From the NCBI RefSeq assembly GCF_014077095.1, contig NZ_JACGVG010000037.1, positions 124,001 to 188,000 of the forward strand: 64,000 nucleotides of DNA, given 5' to 3'. A program made the translations under genes and the position numbers. Of this stretch, positions 9,853 to 17,412 are shown one piece after another. This DNA is from Colwellia sp. MB02u-6 (GTDB lineage Bacteria > Pseudomonadota > Gammaproteobacteria > Enterobacterales > Alteromonadaceae). Positions within the stretch are counted from its first letter, which is position 1. Each line of letters starts with the position of its first letter. The notes below the pieces were generated by a model. That model did no database searches. It had not been told where the DNA came from and saw only the letters and a program-made list of their open reading frames with translations.

Positions 9853-10731
9853 CTAATGTTGATTTTTAATGCGAAGAAAGCTGGCAAATTTTGGCACACC
9901 CCGTTGTGTTTTACCAATGTATTTATAGGTTATTATACTACCAATTTTTGGTGGTTGCTGGCGCTGCTGATCAGAAAAGCCTGTGCCTATTTTAAAAGTG
10001 ATACCTTCGGGGGTTTTTACTTTAACCGCGCCCAGTAAACCTTGGTATTTTCCTTTACCTAGCGTATGCGCAATGACTAGCGCTTCAGCGTCTTGATATA
10101 GTTTTAGTTTTAATAGGCTCTTGCTACGGCCACTTTGATAATTTGCTGATGCTAGGTGCAGCATTAAGCCTTCGCCATTATGATCAACAATGTGATTCAG
10201 CAGATCATACAAAGCCATATTACTGGCTAGCTTTTTTTGTTTAATCATCGCTAGGTAAGCAGAGCTATTACTTGCTATTAATTGCTTCATGGTCACAATA
10301 CGCTGCGTGAAATTAGCGCTGTGATTGGGTAAGTCGAAAAGCATTAATTTAAGTTTTTTCCAGCATTTTCCATCTGAGTGTTTGCGTCTTACACAGGCGC
10401 TGATTTGGGGGAATTGTCCTCGGCCGCTCCAAAGTTCACCTTCCATAGCTATGTTAGGCCAATGTTCAATAAACCAACCCGGTGGTGACAAGACATTACC
10501 ATTGCGGGTTAATAGTTGTTGTCCAGTCCAATATCCGCGAACACCGTCTAACTTCTCGCTTACCCAGTAATCTTCAATAACCGCGCTCTGCTGATATTTA
10601 GTAGCCAGCTGTAGCTGGGGCTTTTGTGGTTTTTTTATTTCTACGTTTGCTTGCTGTGCAAGTACGCAGGGGAATGCGAAGATTAAAAAGTTAAAGCACA
10701 AAATTTGTTGATATGTCGTTGCTTGAAACAT
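9853..10731 (-). CDS. ligE: Periplasmic ATP-dependent DNA ligase (LigE type)
   Basis: A 292-residue minimal ATP-dependent DNA ligase. The N-terminus has a hydrophobic export signal ending near CVLAQQ. The nucleotidyl-transfer motif I is EKLDGVRG with the adenylated lysine at K60; GEGLML (motif IV region) and KLKLY (motif V, with the adenylation-domain lysines) follow, then an OB-fold ending in KIGTGFSDQQR. There is no extra DNA-binding domain, as in LigE enzymes of other gammaproteobacteria and Neisseria/Haemophilus. Such ligases seal nicks in double-stranded DNA and are thought to act in the periplasm, possibly in DNA uptake; that role is inferred from the family, not shown here. Confidence 0.88.
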   Translation of the reverse strand: MFQATTYQQILCFNFLIFAFPCVLAQQANVEIKKPQKPQLQLATKYQQSAVIEDYWVSEKLDGVRGYWTGQQLLTRNGNVLSPPGWFIEHWPNIAMEGELWSGRGQFPQISACVRRKHSDGKCWKKLKLMLFDLPNHSANFTQRIVTMKQLIASNSSAYLAMIKQKKLASNMALYDLLNHIVDHNGEGLMLHLASANYQSGRSKSLLKLKLYQDAEALVIAHTLGKGKYQGLLGAVKVKTPEGITFKIGTGFSDQQRQQPPKIGSIITYKYIGKTQRGVPKFASFLRIKNQH

Positions 10732-10950
10732 CCTTGTTCCTTTTCAGTAACTGAGCCCAAATAATCAAAACGAATATCTTGAGAAGTTTTAAAGAGAGTA
10801 TAGAAGCATTTCATAATTTTGGGCTATTCGTTTGCTTACTTACTTAAAAAACACTTAAATAATACGTCAGGAAAACAAGTGTTTAAGGTCGAAATTTCTT
10901 CAATGTTGACTACACTTTGGCATAAAATAAAATTTAATGGATGATAGTCG

Positions 10951-11484
10951 ATGAAACGAATAATGCTTTCTAGCCTCATGTTGATACTTTTATGCGCTTC
11001 ATTTTTGGCGACAGCTGGGAAAAAACACTGCCAAGACTATCGTCAAAAACTTGATAATATTCAAGCGCAACAACGCCAAGCCAATACACATAAACGCAGT
11101 CATAGTTTATCGAGCAAAGCAGCTAAAGCACGCGATAGATGGTGGCGCTGTGAAACCGGTAAACTTAAAGCTAAAGCTAAAGCTAAATCCAAGTCTAAGC
11201 GAGAGAAAAAATCAAAGCAAAAGCCCGCTAATAAGAAAACAAAAAATAAAACCCATAGCCAATCCGCTGCTCTTAAGCTACACAAAAATAGTCAAGCTTT
11301 AGTACCTTTTGCTAGCCATAACCCTCTAGTGATACGTTCAAAGTATCAAGGTGAAAAGTTACGGGCTTGGCTGATATTTTATCAACCCGCGAAAAAGTGT
11401 GCTCGACCTAAATCTCTACAACATTTTGCCCTATGTATTGAAGACAAGCGTAGCCAACAAACTGAATTTGAAAAAAGCTATTAA
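10951..11484 (+). CDS. Secreted Lys/Ala-rich small protein of unknown function
   Basis: A 177-residue protein with a clear N-terminal signal sequence (LMLILLCASFLATAG) and a very basic middle region. Two cysteines about 39 residues apart (HCQDYRQKL and WWRCETGK) bracket a charged helix-like stretch. Then comes a low-complexity tract of Lys-Ala/Lys-Ser dipeptides encoded by near-perfect AAAGCT hexamer repeats at about 11161-11190, which could expand or contract. The C-terminal third has two more cysteines. I do not recognise the family. The basic, exported nature would suit binding to a polyanion (LPS, DNA), but that is speculation. No operon partner. Confidence 0.7.
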   Translation: MKRIMLSSLMLILLCASFLATAGKKHCQDYRQKLDNIQAQQRQANTHKRSHSLSSKAAKARDRWWRCETGKLKAKAKAKSKSKREKKSKQKPANKKTKNKTHSQSAALKLHKNSQALVPFASHNPLVIRSKYQGEKLRAWLIFYQPAKKCARPKSLQHFALCIEDKRSQQTEFEKSY

Positions 11485-11612
11485 GCTTGTGTTTGTAATA
11501 TTCACTAATTGATTGTCGTTTACACCATTTTAGTATCATGACTTTAAGGTGTTTTTAATTTAGTTATTTGATAACTAATGATAATTATCTTTGGAACAGC
11601 TTTTGCTTTTAA

Positions 11613-11650
11613 CTTGTTAAATAGGCTTGGTAAATAGGCTTGTTAAATAG
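11613..11650. repeat. 13-bp tandem repeat, three copies
   Basis: CTTGTTAAATAGG (11613-11625), CTTGGTAAATAGG (11626-11638) and CTTGTTAAATAG (11639-11650) are head to tail. An inverted half-copy, ACAAGTTAA, follows directly. The array ends about 12 bases before the ribosome-binding site of the PGPGW gene, so it lies in that gene's promoter or leader. Confidence 0.85.
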
Positions 11651-11679
11651 ACAAGTTAACAGTAAGGAGGGCTTAAGGT

Positions 11680-11934
11680 ATGCAAAAAAATAGATGGTTA
11701 AAAATGAAGCGCATAGCAAGTGTTATACTAGGTTTTTTATGCTTATTGCTCGGTATTGTTTTTATCTTATTGCCTGGCCCTGCTGTGATTTTTATACCAC
11801 TGGGTTTAGCGATGTTAAGTTTGGAATACCCTTGGGCAAAAATAGGCTTAAAAAAAAGCCAAGGCTACTTTCGTCAAGCGGCAGTAAAAACAGATCAAGG
11901 TTTGTCTTGGTTGGGGAGAAAATTACGTCGTTAA
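11680..11934 (+). CDS. Small PGPGW-type transmembrane protein
   Basis: An 84-residue protein with one strong hydrophobic hairpin (VILGFLCLLLGIVFILLPGP, then AVIFIPLGLAMLSLEYPWAK). The central LPGPA and the EYPWA ending match the small PGPGW family of predicted inner-membrane proteins of unknown function. The start is well supported: AAGGAGG at 11663-11670 lies nine bases before the ATG. The C-terminus is basic and cytosolic. It is preceded by a 13-bp tandem repeat and stands alone. Confidence 0.82.
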   Translation: MQKNRWLKMKRIASVILGFLCLLLGIVFILLPGPAVIFIPLGLAMLSLEYPWAKIGLKKSQGYFRQAAVKTDQGLSWLGRKLRR

Positions 11935-12040
11935 TAGCAGGTGAGATGTGATTGTAACCGCTTGCATAATGATTAATTTAAAGTCTAATGGTCGTGAGTC
12001 ATTAACTTTAATATCCATGACTCACTTTTATTATATAACG

Positions 12041-12757
12041 TTAAATTTTCTGGGCGATATACTGGGCTTTAGTATGATTATATTGCGTGACAATATTATC
12101 AACGGTCTCTTGGCAGTAGTCTCGTAAACCACTTAGTAGCATGAACTTTTTACCGTGGCCAATGATTTTTTCTTGCGAAACTAAATCAAATGATAAACAG
12201 GCGTTACCGCGCTTGCCTTCTATCGCTAAAGTGGTTGAAGATAAACGTAAGGTGATATCTTGAAAATCAAGCTTATCAAGTTTAATAGACATGCTTTCAT
12301 ACATAATCATAGGGCGAGTTGGGTTGATCATCACCTTGTTTTTTTGCATTAAGTCGACCAGAATATGTGGAAAAGTATGTCCTGAAAATTCAACATAAGC
12401 ACGCGTTAACGCTTCAATCGACTTAGTGTTTTTTGTGTAATTACCGGCAACTGACATATTCAAATATTCTTTTTGCTTATCGTCAATAATACGCGCTGTG
12501 CTGCTAATTTCTGTTGGAATATTTAAGGTAGTTGCGTCTGTGACCATACCAGAAAATCTAAAGCTCATTTCTTGGTGCAATCCTGCGCGCTCTAATATTA
12601 ATGAAAACAGTAAGTCACCTGGAACACAAAAGCGTTTAGCGTTTATGTCATGTAGAGGATTAAAATCGTCAGCAATTTGTTTAGCAAAATCACTCGCCTG
12701 TTGACGTGTGAAACTAATTTTATCATCCGAAATTCGGCAATAATTCTCTAAAAACAT
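12041..12757 (-). CDS. DUF3581 family protein
   Basis: A 238-residue soluble protein. The N-terminal pattern (ISFTRQQASDFAKQIADDFNP, then HD-x-NAKRFCVPGDLLF) matches the DUF3581 family found in Vibrio, Shewanella and relatives. The ADDFNPLHD core followed by KRFCVPGDLLFSLILE resembles the hydratase half of MaoC/hot-dog proteins (FNPLHxD), so an acyl-thioester-binding hot-dog fold is plausible; I infer this from the motif only. No signal peptide or membrane segment. It is monocistronic between a PGPGW protein and a GIY-YIG gene of the same strand. Function unknown. Confidence 0.85.
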   Translation of the reverse strand: MFLENYCRISDDKISFTRQQASDFAKQIADDFNPLHDINAKRFCVPGDLLFSLILERAGLHQEMSFRFSGMVTDATTLNIPTEISSTARIIDDKQKEYLNMSVAGNYTKNTKSIEALTRAYVEFSGHTFPHILVDLMQKNKVMINPTRPMIMYESMSIKLDKLDFQDITLRLSSTTLAIEGKRGNACLSFDLVSQEKIIGHGKKFMLLSGLRDYCQETVDNIVTQYNHTKAQYIAQKI

Positions 12758-12873
12758 GGAGTCTTGTCATCACTTTAAGCTATTGAAATCGGTGTTATTC
12801 TATCAGTATGCTTAGTCAATATCGAAGTTTATTAATATTTAACTGACAAAGCAGACCAGTAAAAGTAGGGCCT

Positions 12874-13140
12874 TTAAGCTAACAGCTGCAGCGAATAGCT
12901 ATAAACCAGTTGTTCTTTAATATGCTTGTTAAGTTGCTTCAGTTGATACTCGCGGCGACTTGCTTGTTGTCGATTGGGTTGAGATTCAGCGTAAACTAAA
13001 GTTACCGGACGGCGAGCTCGAGTATATTTTGCTGCTTTTTTGTTACTTTCGTTGTGCTCAAGTACCCGTCGTTCAAGTGAGGTGGTAATACCTGCATAAA
13101 GGCTATTGTCGGCACAACGAAGAAAATAAACGTACCACAT
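12874..13140 (-). CDS. GIY-YIG nuclease superfamily protein (YhbQ-like)
   Basis: An 88-residue single-domain protein with the GIY-YIG core: WYVYFLRCADNSLYAGIT, then the catalytic-type Arg in SLERRVLEHN, an R-A-R-R-P-V-TLVY segment and a late Glu in SRREYQLKQL. This is the length of stand-alone YhbQ/UPF0213 proteins, for which DNA-damage nuclease roles have been suggested but the physiological role is uncertain. It is divergent from the DUF2797 gene, with 139 bases between the starts, and that neighbour carries a related-looking motif. Confidence 0.92.
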   Translation of the reverse strand: MWYVYFLRCADNSLYAGITTSLERRVLEHNESNKKAAKYTRARRPVTLVYAESQPNRQQASRREYQLKQLNKHIKEQLVYSYSLQLLA

Positions 13141-13279
13141 AGTAATAAAGTCTGATCAGAGAACTAATGATTCATTTTCGCAATTTTTTGGTTGGTATTC
13201 GAGATAAAAATGAATTAATACTGGCTGCTAGTTGGCGATTTTAATACTATTAGCGCCTGAAAAAATAATAGGTTGAGAT

Positions 13280-14113
13280 ATGTTGCAAACAGAAACAGGT
13301 GCTTTACGCAAAATGCGTGCGGATTTAGCGGCAGATGGTACGGTAAATTACCGTATGGTGCTCGGTGAGCAAGAAGTTGAGTTAAACCCACTAATAGGCA
13401 AGCACCTAACGCTGAATTTTAGTGGTCATATAGATTGTCAGCATTGTGGCAAAAAAGTTAAAAAAAGTTATGCTCAAGGTTATTGTTTTCCTTGTATGCA
13501 AAAACTTGCGCAATGTGACATGTGTATTATGAAACCAGAAACTTGCCACTTTGAACAAGGCACTTGTCGAGAGCCAGAATGGGGCGAAAGTAATTGTATG
13601 ATCCCGCATTATGTCTATCTCGCCAATACCTCAGGTCTAAAGGTTGGCATTACCCGTCATACACAAATCCCAACGCGTTGGATTGATCAGGGGGCTACTC
13701 AAGCATTACCTATCTTTAAAGTGAGCACACGCTTACAATCAGGGTTAGTAGAAGTTGCTTTGGCTGAATTTATTGCGGATAAAACCAATTGGCGGGCAAT
13801 GCTTAAAGGCAGTGCAGAAGCGATAGATTTAAAAGTGATTGCTGAAGAACTTAAGCCTAAAATAGCCGAAAAATTGGCAAGTGTGAGCTTAAAATATGGT
13901 GCTGATGCTGTGACTGAGTTGGATGAAGATGTGGTTAACTTGCATTTCCCCGTTAAGCAATATTTAACAAAAATATCATCCTTTAATTTTGATAAAACAC
14001 CAGAAGTTTCAGGTATTTTACTGGGGATAAAAGGGCAATATTTGATTTTTGAAACGGGTGTGATTAATTTACGTAAATTTACTTCATATCATGTTAGTTT
14101 GCAGGTAAGTTAA
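13280..14113 (+). CDS. DUF2797 zinc-finger protein with a GIY-YIG-like segment
   Basis: A 277-residue soluble protein of the DUF2797 family. Residues about 50-95 hold eight or nine cysteines in CxxC pairs (CQHCGKK, CFPCMQ, CDMCIM, then single Cys), a probable double zinc site. After that, residues 111-126 read YVYL, then LKVGITR, then an Arg-Trp and QGA, and later a Glu in LVEVALAEF. This spacing parallels the GIY-YIG core of the divergent neighbour (YVYFL, LYAGIT, Arg, Glu). The C-terminal 90 residues are a separate mixed domain. Function is unknown; nucleic-acid binding or a GIY-YIG-like fold is my inference. Confidence 0.85.
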   Translation: MLQTETGALRKMRADLAADGTVNYRMVLGEQEVELNPLIGKHLTLNFSGHIDCQHCGKKVKKSYAQGYCFPCMQKLAQCDMCIMKPETCHFEQGTCREPEWGESNCMIPHYVYLANTSGLKVGITRHTQIPTRWIDQGATQALPIFKVSTRLQSGLVEVALAEFIADKTNWRAMLKGSAEAIDLKVIAEELKPKIAEKLASVSLKYGADAVTELDEDVVNLHFPVKQYLTKISSFNFDKTPEVSGILLGIKGQYLIFETGVINLRKFTSYHVSLQVS

Positions 14114-14227
14114 TTATTGCCAAGGATAATAAATTTACCTAAGCTAAAGCATACTTTTGATTATTACGGGTCAGTTTAATTATACAGCTACGTCAGTTAT
14201 AGCGATAAAAGAGATGTGAGGATCATT

Positions 14228-15076
14228 ATGAAGAATGTGAACGATTATGCACAAGAAGCTGGTGAAATATTTGTACTTTCAGACTCTTTTGTCCGCATTA
14301 AAGAGTTGATTGATGATGAACAGTCAACGATTGACGATATTGCCGATGTTATTCTTTTGGACCCAGCATTAGTGGCAACCATTTTAAAACTTGCCAATAG
14401 CTCATTTTTTAATTATCCGGGTAAAATTGATACTATCTCTAAAGCCTTACTCGTGTTGGGTATTACTGAAGTTTATAATTTAGTGATAGCTTTTTTTACT
14501 AACCGCACCTTTAAAAAGCTGAATGTTGAACATGACTATTTAGATGACTTTTGGTGTAAAAGTGTTGATTGTGCGCTCATTGTCAAATATATCGGCAGCA
14601 AACTTAATATCCCCAATGCTGAACGTTTGTTTATTATTGGGTTACTACATAACTTGGGTGAGCTTGTTGTTCAGCAAATATCTCCAGAAAAAGTATCAAG
14701 CGCTAACCGCTTTTCTTCAAGTGAACTGCCTTGGGACAAGCAATATCATGAGCTCGGTTTCACCTATGGTGAGTGCAGCGCTGAACTTTTAAAGCAATGG
14801 CAATTACCGTATAGCATTATCGAACCTATTCGTAATCAAGACAATAGTGATTTCTCTTACAGCACAGATGAAATTAAACTCTTGTATCTAGCAAAACGCA
14901 TTATGTTGAGCCAGTTTGATTGTAGCTCACACCCTATTGAGTTGTTATTAAGCGAAGATGCCTTGCAGCAATTACCGATAGATGAAAACACGATACAAGA
15001 GGCGCTCAATTTTTGTGACTTTGAGCGTTTAAGTATGTTGGCCATTATAAATCCAGGCGCGGCAATGATTTTTTAA
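14228..15076 (+). CDS. HDOD domain-containing protein
   Basis: A protein of about 282 residues dominated by an HDOD domain: DPALVATILKLANSSFFNYPG, ISKALLVLGI, then FIIGLLHNLGELVV, where the LHNLGE segment replaces the metal-binding HD of true HD hydrolases. HDOD proteins lack the full set of metal ligands and usually act as signalling adaptors rather than enzymes. I chose the ATG at 14228 over a GTG at 14216 because GAGG at 14218-14221 sits six bases before it. It is the intact relative of the pseudogene at 5647-6481. A 15-bp hairpin follows the gene. Confidence 0.88.
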   Translation: MKNVNDYAQEAGEIFVLSDSFVRIKELIDDEQSTIDDIADVILLDPALVATILKLANSSFFNYPGKIDTISKALLVLGITEVYNLVIAFFTNRTFKKLNVEHDYLDDFWCKSVDCALIVKYIGSKLNIPNAERLFIIGLLHNLGELVVQQISPEKVSSANRFSSSELPWDKQYHELGFTYGECSAELLKQWQLPYSIIEPIRNQDNSDFSYSTDEIKLLYLAKRIMLSQFDCSSHPIELLLSEDALQQLPIDENTIQEALNFCDFERLSMLAIINPGAAMIF

Positions 15077-15116
15077 TTGTGATGCCATTTCATTGTTTAT
15101 AGCGACATTAACCACA

Positions 15117-15151
15117 ACTTATATTGATACTTTACCAGTATCAATATAAGT
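15117..15151. repeat. Perfect 15-bp inverted repeat (hairpin)
   Basis: ACTTATATTGATACT at 15117-15131 is exactly complementary to AGTATCAATATAAGT at 15137-15151, with a 5-base loop. It lies 41 bases after the HDOD stop. Neither side has a T-run, so it is not a standard rho-independent terminator. It could be a factor-binding palindrome, an RNA 3' structure or a remnant of a mobile repeat. Confidence 0.85.
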
Positions 15152-15444
15152 CTCTAGCCATTAAGTAAGCGCTAGCGGCGACATTTTTTAATAGCCTCTT
15201 GGTTTAAAAAAACCTCAACTGCTCCCTGAGTATCAGGTTTAATATCGCACTGAAAACTTTAACAGTTCTGCTTACTGTCCGCCTCTAATACCTCACTGAA
15301 AATCGCACCCGTTAGCTTAATGCAATTAGGTCTTTAGTTTTTACATTATGCCTGATGTATTAGCTTGCAGACAACGCTATCTATTAAGTCTTACTCACTT
15401 AGCTCTGTTTCATTGTGTGGAGCTTTTCTCTTGCTGAAAATATT
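15152..15444. other. Gene-free stretch between the HDOD gene and the glnK regulatory region
   Basis: Between the hairpin at 15117-15151 and the NtrC-type sites I see no open frame with coding character, no tRNA and no clear repeat. Given its size it could hold a small RNA, but nothing in the sequence shows one. Confidence 0.5.
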
Positions 15445-15489
15445 GCACCAGTAGCTGACAAATAAATTTCATACGCACTATCGTGGTGC
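15445..15489 (+). promoter_or_regulatory. Probable NtrC enhancer sites upstream of glnK
   Basis: GCAC-N7-GTGC at 15475-15489 is a full match to the NtrC dyad (E. coli glnA sites have the same GCAC-N7-GTGC layout). A second, half-conserved site TTGCACCA lies at 15444-15451, its GCAC starting exactly 30 bases (about three helical turns) upstream. Both lie about 70-110 bases upstream of the sigma-54-like element, the usual enhancer position. This implies induction under nitrogen limitation by the NtrB/NtrC system. Confidence 0.65.
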
Positions 15490-15542
15490 GGGAGTATTAA
15501 CCTGTGATTTCTTATCTACTTGTTTTTATGAGATATTTTAAT

Positions 15543-15558
15543 TGGCATGAAGATTGAT
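15543..15558 (+). promoter_or_regulatory. Sigma-54 type -24/-12 promoter of glnK-amtB
   Basis: TGGCATGAAGATTGAT matches the TGGCACG-N4-TTGC sigma-54 consensus with the right spacing between the GG and the -12 TTG; it differs at the C of CAC and at the C of TTGC. The position, 35 bases before the glnK ATG, fits a short leader. The combination with upstream NtrC-type sites makes it credible. Confidence 0.6.
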
Positions 15559-15574
15559 ATGTATTAGTCAATGA

Positions 15575-15931
<357 letters not shown>

Positions 15932-15941
15932 GAGCAAAATC

Positions 15942-17207
15942 ATGGAACAAAATATTTTTCAACTTCAGTATGCAATGGATACCTTTTATTTCCTCATTTG
16001 TGGGGCCTTGGTAATGTGGATGGCGGCAGGCTTTTCAATGTTAGAAGCCGGTTTAGTTCGAGCCAAAAACACCACAGAAATTTTGACTAAAAATGTCGCG
16101 CTCTATGCGATTTCTTGCATGATGTACTTATTTGTTGGTTACGACATTATGTATGGTGGCGGCATGTTCTTATCAGGCATTGAAACGGTTGATCCCGCTA
16201 AGGTATTAGAAAACTTTTCAGCACGAGAAGATGGCTTTACCGGTGCAGCAATATATTCCGCAGCATCTGATTTCTTTTTCCAAGTAGTTTTTGTCGCCAC
16301 TGCCATGTCAATTGTCTCTGGTGCAGTAGCTGAGCGTATGAAACTATGGGCTTTTTTAGCCTTTGCGGTAGTGTTAACGGGCGTTATTTACCCAATGGAA
16401 GGAAGCTGGACTTGGGGTGGTAATGCTGTTTTTGGTTTATATACCCTATCTGAACTGGGCTTTTCTGATTTTGCTGGCTCGGGTATCGTCCATATGGCAG
16501 GTGCATCCGCGGCATTAGCAGGGGTTTTACTGTTAGGAGCACGCAAAGGTAAATACGGTAAAAATGGCCAAGTAAACGCAATACCAGGCTCAAACTTGCC
16601 AATGGCAACTTTAGGAACATTTATTTTATGGATGGGCTGGTTTGGCTTTAATGGTGGTTCAGTATTGAAGCTTGGCGATATTGCTAGCTCACACTCAGTT
16701 GCTATGGTGTTTCTAAATACCAATGCAGCAGCGGCGGCTGGCGCAATCTCGGCGTTAGTTTTAGCGAAATTACTCTTTAAAAAAGCCGATTTAACCATGG
16801 CGCTAAATGGTGCTTTGGCAGGGCTAGTGGTTATTACGGCTGAGCCATCAACACCCACACCTATTCAGGCCACATTGTTTGGCGCTATCGCAGGTATTGT
16901 AGTGGTGTTATCTATTATCAGTTTAGATAAAATAAAAATTGATGATCCAGTGGGTGCTATTTCAGTACACGGCGTGGTTGGTTTACTGGGCTTATTATTA
17001 GTGCCGTTAACCAATAGTGCATCAAGCTTTAGCGGGCAATTAATTGGTGCTGCAACCATTTTCGTTTGGGTGTTTTCTACAAGTTTTGTGGTCTGGTTTG
17101 TGCTGAAAAAAGTTATCGGTATCAGAGTCAGCGAAGACGAAGAATATGAAGGTTGTGATCAATCTGATTGTGGTATGGAAGCCTATCCAGAGTTTACTCG
17201 TGGCTAA
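15942..17207 (+). CDS. amtB: Ammonium transporter AmtB
   Basis: A 421-residue ammonium channel with about 11 membrane helices. Family signatures include the region around MWMAAGFSMLEAGLVRAKNT, DFAGSGIVHMAGASAALAG (containing the first pore His) and ISVHGVVGLLG (second pore His). The GAWTWGGN-like segment reads GSWTWGGNAVF. It lacks the cleaved signal peptide of E. coli AmtB and begins close to the first helix. It forms an operon with glnK ten bases upstream, the classic pairing in which GlnK plugs the cytosolic pore. A terminator follows at 17241-17280. Confidence 0.95.
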   Translation: MEQNIFQLQYAMDTFYFLICGALVMWMAAGFSMLEAGLVRAKNTTEILTKNVALYAISCMMYLFVGYDIMYGGGMFLSGIETVDPAKVLENFSAREDGFTGAAIYSAASDFFFQVVFVATAMSIVSGAVAERMKLWAFLAFAVVLTGVIYPMEGSWTWGGNAVFGLYTLSELGFSDFAGSGIVHMAGASAALAGVLLLGARKGKYGKNGQVNAIPGSNLPMATLGTFILWMGWFGFNGGSVLKLGDIASSHSVAMVFLNTNAAAAAGAISALVLAKLLFKKADLTMALNGALAGLVVITAEPSTPTPIQATLFGAIAGIVVVLSIISLDKIKIDDPVGAISVHGVVGLLGLLLVPLTNSASSFSGQLIGAATIFVWVFSTSFVVWFVLKKVIGIRVSEDEEYEGCDQSDCGMEAYPEFTRG

Positions 17208-17240
17208 ATAACTTAAGTTAATTAAGTAATTGAAATATTA

Positions 17241-17280
17241 AAAAGCCTGTGTATTAACTTACACAGGCTTTTATTATTTT
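17241..17280 (+). terminator. Rho-independent terminator of glnK-amtB
   Basis: A 13-bp stem (17241-17253 with 17260-17272; core AGCCTGTGTA and its complement) with a 6-base loop and a following TTATTATTTT tail, 33 bases after the amtB stop. Confidence 0.9.
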
Positions 17281-17412
17281 AATGGCTAACACTCAGCTTG
17301 ATTATGTATAACAGAGCAAGGGTTTGAAATATTTATCAAAGTTTTACTACCATTAGTCATAAAGTGTGTAAGATTAAGTTATTAACGGATATGTTTATGA
17401 GTGGATTGTTAG

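Noticed and set aside
16388-16858. Antisense open frame (156 aa) inside amtB
   Set aside because: Mirror of amtB membrane helices; no start signal and no recognisable domain.
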